A DNA stretch of 64,000 bases, from assembly GCF_039555335.1 (NCBI RefSeq), contig NW_027305503.1:787501-851500 (forward strand), written 5' to 3'. Source of the DNA: Amphiura filiformis (Eukaryota; Echinodermata; Ophiuroidea; Amphilepidida; Amphiuridae). The translations under genes were made by a program, and so were the position numbers. Shown here one piece after another: positions 35,405 through 46,614 of this stretch (its first letter is position 1; each line of letters starts with the position of its first letter). The notes beneath the pieces were generated by a model. That model was not told where the DNA came from. It searched no databases and saw nothing but the letters and a program-made list of their open reading frames with translations.

Positions 35405-36020
35405 TGGAATGAGCGTTTTGAGCGTTTCGACAGCATTTTTTGTGGGACATGAGAGCACATCAAACATATCGAATTGCATTCTGAATACGAAGAATGTCTT
35501 TCTGATATCAAATAATTTTCATTTTATGAAATTCACGATATAATACAAATTTTATGACAAATTATTAAAATTTGATATTTTTCACATTTTATAAATTTAA
35601 TGATATAGTCTTAATGTGTATGTAGCTGGGAGGAAAAGCCGACGATCAATTGAAAATTTTGACCTTTCATATTCAAGATATGGATTATTTTCCCAAAAAG
35701 ACCCTTTTTTTTGTGTTTTGGGGAAAAAAATCCATATCTTCAATACGAAAGGTCAAAATTTTCAATTGATCGTCGGCTTTTTATCCCACCTACATACACT
35801 TTAAGTATAATAATCAAATTTATAAATTTTACTTGAAGTGCTGTTTAAAATGAAAAATATAAATTTTTAATGATTTGCCATAAAATGTGTATTACATTGC
35901 GAATTTCAAAAATCAAAATTATTTGATATCAGAAGGACATTCTTCGTATTCAGAATGCAATTCGATATGTCTGATGTGCTCTAATGTCCCACAATAAATA
36001 CTGTCCAAACGTTCATACCC
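35405..36020. mobile_element. Foldback MITE, GGACATTC family, full copy 1
   Basis: Left arm: cattttttgtgggacatgag, gaattgcattctgaatacga. Right arm: tcgtattcagaatgcaattc, ctctaatgtcccacaataa. The centre is a second hairpin: gccgacgatcaattgaaaat against attttcaattgatcgtcggc. About 600 bp. A second full copy is at 47130-47785; partial copies at 19380, 22381 and 49150. Confidence 0.85.
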
Positions 36021-36029
36021 TTCCCTTAA

Positions 36030-36182
36030 GGGTTTTACTTTATTTATTTTATATTAATGATTTTTGGTTTGTTTGTTTTGTTTTATTGTTTTCCTCGCTC
36101 TTTCCTAAAGTATGCCTCAAATATTTGCATTTTACGACGCGATGGTCAGTCAAATATGAAAGACGTTTTCGAAAATTATAAG
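36030..36182 (+). repeat. Direct repeat flanking a foldback element, right copy
   Basis: Right partner of 35235-35380. It is interrupted by a short extra gttttgttttattg run and carries small differences (cgacgcgatggtcag). Confidence 0.8.
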
Positions 36183-36299
36183 TAGGTATTTTCCCGCGAT
36201 GAGAGTTGACTTTTATTGATTTTGTATGTTTTTTAATACTTTTAGTCGATTTTTCAAATAATAATAATGATACTTATCAATATTATATGAATTATTATA

Positions 36300-36380
36300 A
36301 TATTATTAATATATAGCAATAATAATAATAATACCGTAACAGCAATAATAATAATAATACCGTAACAACAATAATAATAA
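36300..36380. repeat. (AAT)n with ACCGTAACA interruptions
   Basis: AAT repeats broken by ataccgtaacagcaa and ataccgtaacaacaa. The same ataccgtaa unit reappears right after the following foldback (about 37399-37412), so that element inserted in this microsatellite. Confidence 0.8.
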
Positions 36381-36390
36381 TTACACTACT

Positions 36391-37395
36391 GTCTGTTCAA
36401 TTAGCTTAGATTCTTGTATTTTTAAGATATTTGAAAAAATAAAAAAATTTGGTCAAAGTCATCAAAGAAAAGTGTTAGCACAGCCTTAGACCCAATGTGA
36501 TTTTAACTTTTCAAATTCCAAAGTTCAATTTAAAACCCCATTTCTTTTCAATTTTGCCTCATTTTAGGCAGTTACTTGGGTCCACCAAAAGGGTTCGCGA
36601 CCTTTTCACAAATCGAGTGGGACGGTCCATTTTCAACTTAGGGCATAGACCCTATCCAATTCAGCAAAACAATCTGTCCACCAATATGTCCTGCCATTTC
36701 AATTGTTATACCGTTCCGGTTATTGGATAGGGTCTATAGGTGATGATGGTCCACCTGTTTTTTGTTGCACGAAATTATATGCGCGATTACGTTTTATGCA
36801 TAACATTATGCTGAGCATTATCTTTTTCCTAAACAATGACATTAAAATTATGGATTTCGTTCTTATTTCAACTGGTTTACAATGTAAATTGAGTTTTGTT
36901 TAATACCATCATTTCTTTTGCAAAAATATATATAAATACGCAAGGAATGTATTTATATAAGTTGGGCCTATTCTGGAAAACCTTAGTTCATATTCACATT
37001 TTTATAATAACGTAATGTTTCAACAGTGGGGTTTCAACACAAATTAGGCCTACTGGCAAATATAGCTATTTAGCTGGACAATACTTACTGATGCGGATGG
37101 TCGAATACTATCTGAGCGCATCTAATTATTATGGCATTCGTCCCCATTGCACTAAATGGATTGATTCAAAAAAGTTTATGGTACCCGACGTTCTACGGCT
37201 TTTTATAAAAATATCGCGGGAAAAGACCAAAATTGAAAAGAATTGGGGTTTCAAATTGAACTTTGGAATTTGACAAGTATAAATCACGTTGGGTCTAAGG
37301 CTGTGGTAACACTTTTCTTTGATGACTTTGATCACAGTGTTTTATTTTTTCAAATATCTTAAAAATACAAGAATCTAAGCTAATTGAACAGATAG
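36391..37395. mobile_element. 1.0-kb foldback element
   Basis: The left arm at about 36391-36545 (ctgttcaattagcttagatt, aagtcatcaaagaaaagtgt, caaagttcaatttaaaaccc) is inverted at about 37225-37395. A shorter nested palindrome, gcatagaccctatccaatt / ttggatagggtctat, lies at 36643-36738. No coding capacity. Confidence 0.85.
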
Positions 37396-37584
37396 TAATA
37401 ATACCGTAATGTATAATAATAACTAAATTTAAAACTGAATGCACGTGAACAACATTAAAAAAAAAATTTAAATTTAAAAAATACAAATGATTTATTAATA
37501 TAGTGTACTACATTGTACTTGTTGAGTAGTGTTCAAGTATTTTTTTTATCATGATGCTTCTGATTTTTGTTGTTGTGTATCGTT

Positions 37585-37983
37585 AAGGCGCATGAAAGTC
37601 GATTCCGAGTTTATCGTCCCCCGCCCGCGTCACTTTTTGGAAACCAAAAATACCCGCGTCAAATTTTCAAAAATGCCAAAATAATTCATTATTTTCAAAT
37701 TATCAGTGTTTTCACCAGTTTTAGCAATTGGAAACATGTATTTTTGTTTGTAAAACATATAAATTCATATCTTGGAAGCAAAACCAGGCTCTTATCTAAC
37801 TTTTCTAGTCCCTGCCCATATAAAAACATGTTTATAACTCACACATATGAGTTTGGGTTTAAATCAACATGCATTTTAGGTCAATAATGAAATCTGATGA
37901 AATAATGAAAAATTAAAAAGTCACCTCATCAACATGGAAAAAAAAAGGGACGATAAACTCGGAATTGACTTTCATGGGCCTAA
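37585..37983. mobile_element. 399-bp element with 35-bp terminal inverted repeats
   Basis: The left TIR is 37585-37619 (aggcgcatgaaagtcgattc...) and the right TIR is 37949-37983 (...gaattgactttcatgggcct); they differ at about two positions. Flanks read gtTAA and TAATA, a possible TAA target duplication. No transposase. Confidence 0.85.
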
Positions 37984-38444
37984 TAGGCCTTTGGGGCACG
38001 TTTTCATTGCTATGTTTGTTTGTTTTTGGCCTAAAGCTGCGATGCTCTCTATTATGGTCTTTGTGCTCTTAATTTAGCTGGGTAATTTTAAAGCATGGTG
38101 ATCACAGAAACGTATACTAGTATTTGTATCTAAAATATAGACAATATGGAAGGAAATGATAAGATAGATATGATCTGATATAATTTTTTATAAATATGTT
38201 CAAAGACATGTACCCGAATCGGCTATTTTATTTATTTTACAGACACGCGACGATAGGGCAAAACAATTAATAATGTAGGCGTAAACTTTACACACATCGA
38301 CACACAAACATCATAATGTAGGCTACATCCATGATCCAGACACGTACCCCTCTAAGGTAACTCAGTTAAAACCATTGTGTTTTCGTTAATTAACAACGCT
38401 AACAAATTAACAACGCTACCAATTAAAACCATGTTTTCCTCAAT

Positions 38445-38646
38445 TTCTAAAAATCCAGGTCACTGCAACTATCGTGTTTAGAAATTCAACACTTTTCTTG
38501 CACCACGTTTCTAAACATGTTTGATTCCTAAACACGAATGTCAAATTTCAAGACATCATGTATTCAACTCCTAAACATGTTTGGAAACGTGGTATAGGAT
38601 AGTGTTTAAAAAAGTGTTTAATTTCTGAACGCACTTTTTACAGTGT
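38445..38646. mobile_element. Short foldback (CACTGCAACTATCGTGTTT / AACACT..ACAGTG)
   Basis: Blocks such as tgtttagaaattcaacact, caccacgtttctaaacatgt and catgtttggaaacgtgg occur in both orientations. It ends with tttacagtgta, similar to the ends of the elements at 23319 and 23583. Confidence 0.6.
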
Positions 38647-39196
38647 ATGGTTTTCTTCACCACAGAATAAAACCAAAGAAGATATAACCAAACTCGGAGC
38701 ATAAACTTAATGTTAGCGCATATAATGGTTCAACAGAAAACAACTAAAATTAAAATAACACAGCCATTACATCACTAGTGGAAATTGTAAAATGAGAATT
38801 CTTTCAAAGCGATGAGAATTGGACAAAACTATGATAATTGAAATTTTCTCATCCAAATGAATGAAAAATACTAATTCACCTGTCAACAACCTGTCACAGA
38901 TGGTCGTTTGACACTGAAATTAATGTGAGCTTCAATGTTCTCATAAGGAATTAGTATGATTACTTTGTTTTGATGCAAAACACCTACATTGCGTTATTTG
39001 TGTCCAAATAGGTTAATGTAAAATCTAAGGAAGCCATAAACCAGTATCTTGAGACTTTGCTAATTTTAATCTATAATCTCACAGATTTTATTATTGATCA
39101 TAATTTTTTTAAACAAATTTAACTCGATAAACTGCGCCGTCGTAGGTGTCATCTGAGATTGTAAAAAGGGATAAAGAACAGAATTTTAAAGGAAAA

Positions 39197-39285
39197 AAAT
39201 CGGCGACAATTGGACTCGAACTCTCACTAGACCTCGTGATCGCAAGGCATTAACGAAACCACTACACTGCAGTAGGGCCGTTGTC
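39197..39285 (-). repeat. tRNA-like sequence (minus)
   Basis: The minus strand has a D-arm-like GTGTAGTGGTTTCGTTAATG and a B-box-like GAGTTCGAGTCC. The anticodon region CCTTGCGATCACGAGG pairs as a 5-bp stem, but with a 6-base loop. Likely a SINE head or pseudogene. Confidence 0.45.
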
Positions 39286-39591
39286 AGTCGTGCAGAGTTA
39301 TTTATAATAAGTATAACAGGTTGATGGCCGAACGGTCGACACAAACAGTGTTAAAAGAAATTAATGTAATTGTCTTTATTTATATTTTGTCGACCGTGAG
39401 GAAAGTGCACGAATCAAAATTCCAAGTTTATTTTCTTAACCCTAAATACATTGCCAACAAATATATTCGTAGTAAACCGATACAATTATGTCTATTTGAG
39501 ACGTTTCAGTTCAGTTTTGTACTACGCCACGGGCCATACGTACATTGAATAACTTAATATACATTACAAATCGATTAAATGTTCATAGAGT

Positions 39592-39662
39592 TCCTCGTGT
39601 TGCAACGGTAGAGGATCTGACTATAGGCTATATTGAGGGTCATGGGTTCGAATCTTCTGTAG
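39592..39662 (+). repeat. tRNA-like sequence (plus)
   Basis: GTTGCAACGGTAGAGGAT resembles an A-box/D-arm and GGTTCGAATC a B box, 35-40 bases apart. Acceptor pairing is unclear. It is convergent with the minus-strand tRNA-like sequence at 39197-39285. Confidence 0.45.
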
Positions 39663-39835
39663 TGATATTTATTATTATTATTACTTTTCCTCTTCTCTTC
39701 TGTAAGATATGTTTAAAAACCTTTTTTTATCTCAACTTATTTATTCAATTTATACAACTGCATTATCGGCATATATTTATACCAAAGATCTATGAGTGGA
39801 TTGGAAGGTGAGCGGGTCTTTTGGTGAATCTCAAT

Positions 39836-40078
<243 letters not shown>

Positions 40079-40713
40079 CACATTGCCAATTTACATTTCT
40101 TCTGTATTGCATATTTATTAAAATGTCTTTATTTGAAATATTAAATGAATAAATCTTGATTGATTGATTTCTATTTCCATGTATCAATGCTTGGGTTTTC
40201 TTCAACATGTTCAATTATATATATATATATTATTATAGAAATTCATAGGCCTAATAACTGCATATGCATATTTCGCAACCTCGGTTCAATAAAACCGTCC
40301 ATATGAAGTTCGCCATATGATATTTTATTTGTATAATTTCCAGCCTATTTTGAATCCCCTCCCTCCCCCACCAACCAATGTTGGAGCAAACATACATAAT
40401 ATAACACATTTAAAAAATGCGGTGTTTGGTGTACAACATTGAATAAGGGGCGGGAGGGGGGGGAAGTCATTGAACCGTGGATGCATGTGTCACAGCAAAT
40501 TTGCACTTGATTGTAGCTATATACAAGATATAGAGAACGTCAGGATGACGGTTGAAACTTAAATTTCCTAATTTAAAACAATGTGACAGGTGGTTGACAC
40601 GCTAATCTAATTAGTATTTCTCATTCATTTGGATGAGAAAATTTCGATTCTCATACTTTTGTCCAATTCTCATCGTTTTGAAAGAATTCTCATTACAATT
40701 TTTCTACTAGTGC

Positions 40714-41584
40714 ATGTAGTATAACGAGTTATAATAGTAACATACCTTTTTTTTTATCTCAGTGTCCGTATTTTTTATCTGCCACGAAGTTAGTCATTTA
40801 ACCATTATGTTATGTTATCTGTAGAAGAACGACCATACTCTTGGTCTCTAGTTTATAAACTTGTTATCTCCAGTCTATAACATACTCTTCTCCTCAAGTT
40901 AAGAAACTTTCCATAAAATACATGCCATGACACCATTGTATAGCTATTTATTATCATGGAGTAAAGTCATTAAGTCAATTGTGTTTGCGATAAAGATAAC
41001 ATTTCACCAAACATCGCCCAAAAATACGCCCAAAAGGTGACGATTACTTTACTTCCCTTTGCTAACCATGTAGATCAATTTTATTATCCGCCCAAATTAG
41101 GTTACATGATACTCTCATTAGGTGAATTCACAGCCCAGGAGGTAAACACTGGAGCAGACGACAACAATGGCATTACCCGGTTGCTAAGGAACGGTAAACA
41201 ATGGTGTCTGTCGATGGTGGCACTATAAGTAACTGTTGATATGCGGACGCCAGACGGGGAAGCAATAGCTCCAGGCACCACGATTTTATGGATGGTTTGC
41301 TTATGTCTTCTCTATAATCAATACTCATCAATAATTGGAAAATAGGATTAAATATCTTGGTATTGAATCGAAAGTATTACTTACTAATTTAATTTGATAA
41401 AATGGTCGGCTTCGGGATATTTATGTTAGGTTTTTTAAAAATAACATATTGATTATCATTTGTTTTTCCATGCGAGTTTCAGATCATGAGATCATCGAAT
41501 AAAAGGAACGATTTCATTAAAACAACACATTAAGAGAGACAATAATTAATTTGAGATAAATTCATTTCAAAATAAAAAGTTTTA
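40714..41584. other. Unassigned stretch
   Basis: No exon, repeat end or RNA recognised. The 63-codon frame at 41037-41228 has no domain. Confidence 0.35.
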
Positions 41585-41599
41585 TTTATATAATTATTA

Positions 41600-41704
41600 A
41601 AAATTCAAAGAACAGACCTTCCAGAATAGGTAGTCGTTACTCTGAGTTTCATGCCTAAAAGGCAATCGTCAGACAAAAGATAGTCTAACTTGAGTAAAAT
41701 GTTG
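41600..41704 (-). mobile_element. 105-bp insertion with hammerhead-like core and 15-bp target duplication
   Basis: The insertion is flanked by tttatataattatta at 41585-41599 and again at 41705-41719. On the minus strand it contains CTGACGA (41672-41666), then TGCC-TTTTA-GGCA, then GAAAC (41650-41646). This is the order and spacing of a hammerhead ribozyme core (CUGANGA, stem II, GAAA). A stem III candidate exists: TTACTC upstream and GAGTAA downstream. Stem I is poor. The motif GCATGAAACTCAGAGTAAC resembles the ends of Penelope-like retroelements as I remember them; that link is from memory. Probably a decayed or truncated copy. Confidence 0.5.
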
Positions 41705-41800
41705 TTTATATAATTATTATATTATTTTGTATTCTAAATTTATAATATTCGCAATTTTAAAATTTAAGATTTTTTGTTTTAATATTTCTAAATATTAACC

Positions 41801-42275
41801 CAGTAAACACAAAAACGTTTTTAAAAGGTTTTAAATAAGTTGTATTTTGGCTTTTGGTTGAGGTAAAAACGTTTTACAGACAACTTTAAATGTCGGGTTA
41901 TATAAAGAGTATTGAACGCTTTAATAACATTCCAAAAACATTTTTGAAAATTTGATACCAAACATTATTATTTTGAGCTTGAAAAAATGTTTTGCGAACT
42001 TCAAGAATGTTTGCCCAAAATATTTGCAATAACGTTTTTAAAAACGTTTTCATGACCTGTACATAACCCGACATTCAAATGTTCATTTAGTATTAAAACG
42101 AAAGAAAGAAAAAAAAACATTTTTGTGTTTGGTGGGTGCAAATACTTTAACATAATGTTATTAAGTGTTGACAAAATATTTGGCAAAAATGTTTGGAATG
42201 TTATTAAAACGTTCAATACCCTTTATATAACCCGACATTTAAACGTTTTCTGTAAAATATTTTGTGTTTGCTGGA
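41801..42275. mobile_element. CCCAGTAAACAC / TTTGCTGG family element(s)
   Basis: Starts cccagtaaacacaaaaacgt and ends tttgtgtttgctgga. Inside, acatttttgtgtttggtggg near 42117 looks like another end. Repeats of aaaacgtttt and tatataacccgacattt as in 26776-27463. Confidence 0.75.
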
Positions 42276-42584
42276 CAGTAGATTATCACAAAATATACCC
42301 TTAATATACCCTTTATATAACCCGAGATTTAAAAATCATGTTATTTATGTTTTCGTATGAATTACAGATATCATGTTTTAAAAAATGTTGTTATTGTTGG
42401 GTTTGGTTTTTTTGTTTTGTTTTTTTGTTTTTTTACTTGAAAATGTAATTTTTTCTGGATTTCTCGAATAAAAGACAAAATGCGGTAAGCCAAAAACGAG
42501 ATGCGCGAGACATATAAGGAAACTTTTTACAAATTATTATTATGCTTTGATTTTGTTTTGGTTTCTGCTACATACTATAATACT

Positions 42585-43240
42585 GCGCCAATAATGTATC
42601 CTTACACTTGGAAAAATAGTCATAATTTCAAAACTAAACAATATTGGGGTAAGTTTGTTTTTTCATTAGATGCACTATCTAATCCTGCACATTATGACAC
42701 CAAATTGAATCCAATGTGACCTCAAGAAGTAAAGTTATAAGCAATTGAATAGACGAAGGTCCAGTTTTAAAAGTGACAAACTGGCCTATGCGCAAAAAGA
42801 TTCCAACAAGCCGCAACAAAGAGAGACAACACAGTTTCTTCAATGAAGCGTTATTTAAAGCAGTTTTTATTTAAGGTGGTACTTCTATGTACTTTTCGTA
42901 ACTTTCATTTTATTTTTCATTTCTTTTGTTTCAGTTTTCTGTTGTTCCTTTTGTTTTAAATTAAAGCCAAACGCATAAATCAGCCATTTACCACTCTCAA
43001 ACCAGATGTCTAGTCTGTGGAGTTTTGAATAGGCCAGTTTGTCACTTTTAAAACTGGACCTTCGTCTAATCAAATGCTTGTAACTTTGCTTCTTGAAGTC
43101 ACATTGGATTCAATGTGGTGTCATAATGTTCAGGATAAGGTAGTGCATCTATTAAAAAAACAAATTTACCCCAATATTGTTCAGTTTGGAAATTGTGATT
43201 ATTTTTCCAAGTGTAAGGATACTTTATTGGCGCAGTACAC
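42585..43240. mobile_element. Foldback element with approximately 215-bp arms
   Basis: The left arm 42585-42795 is inverted at 43020-43240: cgccaataatgtatccttac against gtaaggatactttattggcg, and gtccagttttaaaagtgaca against tgtcacttttaaaactggac. The frame at 42501-42719 lies in the arm and is not a gene. Confidence 0.85.
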
Positions 43241-43433
43241 AACAAAGTCATACGTATAGAGGACTCAATATTCGTGCAAATATTAATAAAATATTTAGCA
43301 CAATGTATATATTTCTAATGCTTTTTTTTTATCTTATTGTATGTTACATTATATTATATGAAATATTAAACAAATTCATATCAAAATAAATTAACCACTT
43401 AATTAAAAATTAGATAAATAGAAACAATAATTA

Positions 43434-43439
43434 ATTAAT

Positions 43440-43483
<44 letters not shown>

Positions 43484-43575
43484 TTATTAATTATTAATTA
43501 TTAATTATTAATTATTAATTATTAATTATTAATTAATTAATTTATTTATTTATTTATTAATTAATTAATAAAAAA
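43434..43575. repeat. (TTTA)n / (ATTA)n microsatellite
   Basis: TTTA repeats to about 43482, then TTAATTA repeats, then TTTA again and ttaattaa. Pure A/T. Confidence 0.95.
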
Positions 43576-44205
43576 AAATGAAATAAATGTCAAAATTAAT
43601 TTTAAAATAAATGTAAAAAGATTTAATAAAAAGATTCAACAAGAATGACAAACCGTTATGCTATGTATACTGTTGCTTGTATTAAGGGATCGGATCGTCC
43701 ATAATACTCATTTTAGGTTTCGCACAAAGCGTACGTATGCATGGTATAAAGAGGGAGGGTAAACATTCAGGGTATATGTACGTAAAAGTGTTGCTATTAT
43801 GTTTTACTAATAAAAAATAAATATAAAAGTGAAAAATTATGGTATTTTCCAATATTTTCCAACTAAAAGGCCCATTCAATGATCCCAGAAAATTGTGTAT
43901 AATTTGCTCGAAAGCTGAAACACAAGTCATTAAAATTGACAGGTATTTTTTTAATGAAAAATTTCATGCAAAATGCCGTATTTTGCCTTTACTGCGTGGG
44001 TTTTGGCTTAACCACTGACATCATATTTAAAAATAGCGGGTCTAATTTGACTTTTTTTTTGTTCTACCTTCATGTAAAGTGATCACGAATTTAAACATGT
44101 ATGAATATAAACATAAATATGATACACATATTCCAAACATCATACACATACTAGCTCTATGTATTATTATATTTAAAGAATAAAGGTATGGGTTTTAGCC
44201 GCATG

Positions 44206-44330
44206 AGTGCATCTATCGTCTTATATAACACGGGCGACATCATTATTTTAGGTAAAACAACTCGGCTTCGTCTCGGTGTTTCACGCCAAAAATAATGATG
44301 TCGCGTGTTATATGAAACGATAGATGCACG
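44206..44330. repeat. Palindrome TGCATCTATCGT
   Basis: The left arm gtgcatctatcgtcttatat and right arm atatgaaacgatagatgcac, with gacatcattattttagg against caaaaataatgatgtcgc. The loop is about 30 bp. Just downstream, 44528-44565 has cacacc-type short hairpins. Confidence 0.75.
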
Positions 44331-44874
44331 ACACAATTATTCTCATTCTTAAACATTTCGATGAAAATAAATATATTAATCATAAGTATACCAAATTGTA
44401 ATCAAATTAAGTCCTACATTTTACAAGGAATTACCTAGGGCTTAGAATCGATCAGTCCTGTTGTTGCTATGCACATTCCGATTGGTTCAAATAGCGAGTA
44501 CGAGTATCGCGTCGACACGCACGCGCTAAGGTGTGTGATATCGTGTCATATCACACGGGTAAGAACCAATAAGATTGCAAGAACATTCTCAAGTGTTTAA
44601 GAATATATTATATTATTTAAGGCTACATTTTGAAGGGCATCCAGGGTCAAAAGTTTACCCTTTTGGGTTTGATTGTTTGTCATTTGTTTTTGGCCCCGTG
44701 CGAGGTCAAATTTGATAACAAATACAATTTTTTTAGTCGGCGCATAGACTGTACGCTAGGTGGCCTACATGGATCAGTGTCACTAATAAACATGGCAACT
44801 CCTTCACCATAATTTGTACGTAACTCGTAGGCATGGTAGGGGGAAGTTACGTGCGCTTTGTGTATAATAGTGTA

Positions 44875-45125
44875 CTATATAGTTGGCTTAATTTTCATTT
44901 CACTTCGTTTGAGCGAGTCGCAATTCCCTTTCCATGCTTTCCATGCAATTCCATCATTGTACAATTTAGCCTTGCTGGAATCGTAGTAGTTTCCATTTAG
45001 GTTCGATCCTTCGGAGCAGGATTCGAACCCCCACCACCCGCCATGTAGGGGACCATCGCATACACGTGGCTGGTCATCATCGGATGTTGTGAAGGTTTGG
45101 TAAGACAAAGAACTAAGCCCGTCCC
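44875..45125 (-). CDS. Fibrinogen-related (FReD) secreted protein, exon 5 (terminal)
   Basis: Residues 249-331 and the stop codon (44877-44875). The acceptor ctatttacag lies just upstream; the first two bases complete Gly249. It holds the diagnostic end of the fibrinogen C-terminal domain: CDGPLHGGWWGFESC, SNLNGNYYD, DGIAWKAWKG and EMKIKP. Cys271 and Cys285 form the family's second conserved disulphide. The calcium loop reads TTSDDDQ. Two oddities: the usual HNGMxF segment before the calcium loop is missing (LSYQTF follows directly), and an extra Cys317 sits where most relatives have an aromatic residue. Confidence 0.93.
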
Positions 45126-45337
45126 CTGTAAATAGAAAAGGCGGGAGGGTGGTGAATTTTAAGCTATAGGCTATCTAGGCGATCCCGGGGCCGGGTGATG
45201 TTCAATTATATTGAGTATATGTGACGTGTCATTTCAAAAAGAGACACTTTTGGGCAGGATCGTAAATAGAAAAATAGCAACCAAAAAAACTCTGCACCGG
45301 TAATTTTTCACAATTTGGGTTTGTTGCAAATGTGTGA

Positions 45338-45371
45338 TCAAGTCAAGTCAAGTCAAGTCAAGTCAAGTCAA
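45338..45371. repeat. (TCAAG)n microsatellite
   Basis: Seven TCAAG units. The reverse complement, (TTGAC)n, matches the unit of the LINE tail at 5695-5707, so it could be a leftover tail of a minus-strand LINE; no LINE body is attached. Confidence 0.9.
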
Positions 45372-45480
45372 TACCTGAATGGGTTACACCATTTGAAATC
45401 TACATTCCATGAGTGGGAGATTAAGGTCATGTCGTTCATAGGGGGTGTATAGATTTCAAATAGAATAGTCCAATGCTTTC
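45372..45480. mobile_element. Small MITE (CCATTTGAAATCTACA family), copy 2
   Basis: Relative of 10741-10925. The ends are self-complementary (accatttgaaatctac against gtatagatttcaaatag). It lies in the last intron of the fibrinogen-related gene. Confidence 0.6.
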
Positions 45481-45817
45481 CAAATGGTTCTCAGTCATAT
45501 CAATTCGACAATACATTGGCCTACTTCGTGAGAACCAATGGTACACATTAGAGAATGAATTTGGAGAAAACCTTCTGATAATTACAAACACTCGCTGAGC
45601 AGCAAGACCTTTCCTCTAAGCTTTTAATCCGATAAGCTGATAATCTATTTGTTTTCATGAATTGGACAACATTCTTTGATGTGTTACTGAGCTCAATCAT
45701 CTGAAATTACTGGAGCGTGAGCCACCCAGGGTGGTGGCTCAGCATAGTATTTTATTAATGAAGGTTTTCTCCAAATTCATTTCCTATTAATGAGCAGTTC
45801 ACTTCATCATTTCTCAC

Positions 45818-46079
45818 CTGCTTCGCCCCGATATTGCCCCAAGATCAGCTTATACCGCGTTCCCGCTTCGCCAACACGAAATTTATCATATGTAGCCGCA
45901 GCCACGTTCCCGTCCCAATCCTCCAACTCCACTCGAAGTTGATAGTTTCCCTGTGCGGTAATATGGTGAATGTTGTCATTGCCGAGCCAGTGTTCACTAT
46001 TGACATTACCGAAACCGTTGCTGTAGTCATCCCAACTACGGTTGAAATTGATAGATCCATCTTCTCGTCGTTGAATGAC
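45818..46079 (-). CDS. Fibrinogen-related secreted protein, exon 4
   Basis: Residues 162-248. It begins right after acceptor cggttag and reads VIQRREDGSINFNRSWDDYS, then FGNVNSEHWLGNDNIHHIT, LEDWDGNVAAATYDKFRVG and LILGQYRG. These are the core strands of the fibrinogen C-terminal domain (canonical VIQRRxDGSxxFxRxWxxYxxGFG...EfWLGNdxIhxlT). The donor gtgaga starts at 45817. Enters phase 0, leaves phase 1. An N-glycosylation sequon (NRS) is present. Confidence 0.95.
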
Positions 46080-46614
46080 CTAACCGAAAGTAGTTTTAAT
46101 GAAATTGTTAATGGTTGTTGTGGTTGAACAAGTTTATTCAACATGACATGCATGAGGTACTTGTTCAGTAATTAGTGCCTTTCAGTGCCCATGCATATAT
46201 TAGTACAGGGTGCTATGGGTTTGAGGTTTTCTCTAGCTTGGTGGAACCGATATTATTTGGCATCCTTAAACCTCAAAGAATAAAAATTATGTTTTTCTTA
46301 GGCAATAGACCAGGTATAGAAACAAATTTTTTGTGTCTCTATATCATCATGGCGGTAGAGTCCTGGTTCTCTGGTTTTAATTCTGTGATCGTAAGTTATT
46401 TTTTGGTGTATGCGTGGGGAGGCGAATGGGAGGAGGGGTGAGAGGAACAATAGAATTATATAAAAATGTGACCTATTCAGTGATTCTTCCCGTTTGAGTA
46501 ATCGCTCCCATTTACTCAGCTAGCGAGGCCCAGCTCGGATCGAGCGCGGGCACCCCTGCTAGTGGTAATAACATTATGAATCTTGTATGCAATGGTATTG
46601 ACCAACACAAATTT

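Noticed and set aside
35310..35543. 77-codon frame MPRIFSLYDG...
   Set aside because: Half of it lies in the foldback arm; the other half is a duplicated flank with no known domain.
42501..42719. 72-codon frame MRETYKETF...
   Set aside because: Mostly the left arm of a foldback element; no domain.
45845..46153. 102-codon minus frame and 97-codon plus frame over exon 4 of the fibrinogen gene
   Set aside because: Both are shadow frames; the conserved fibrinogen-domain reading is in another minus frame with proper splice sites.
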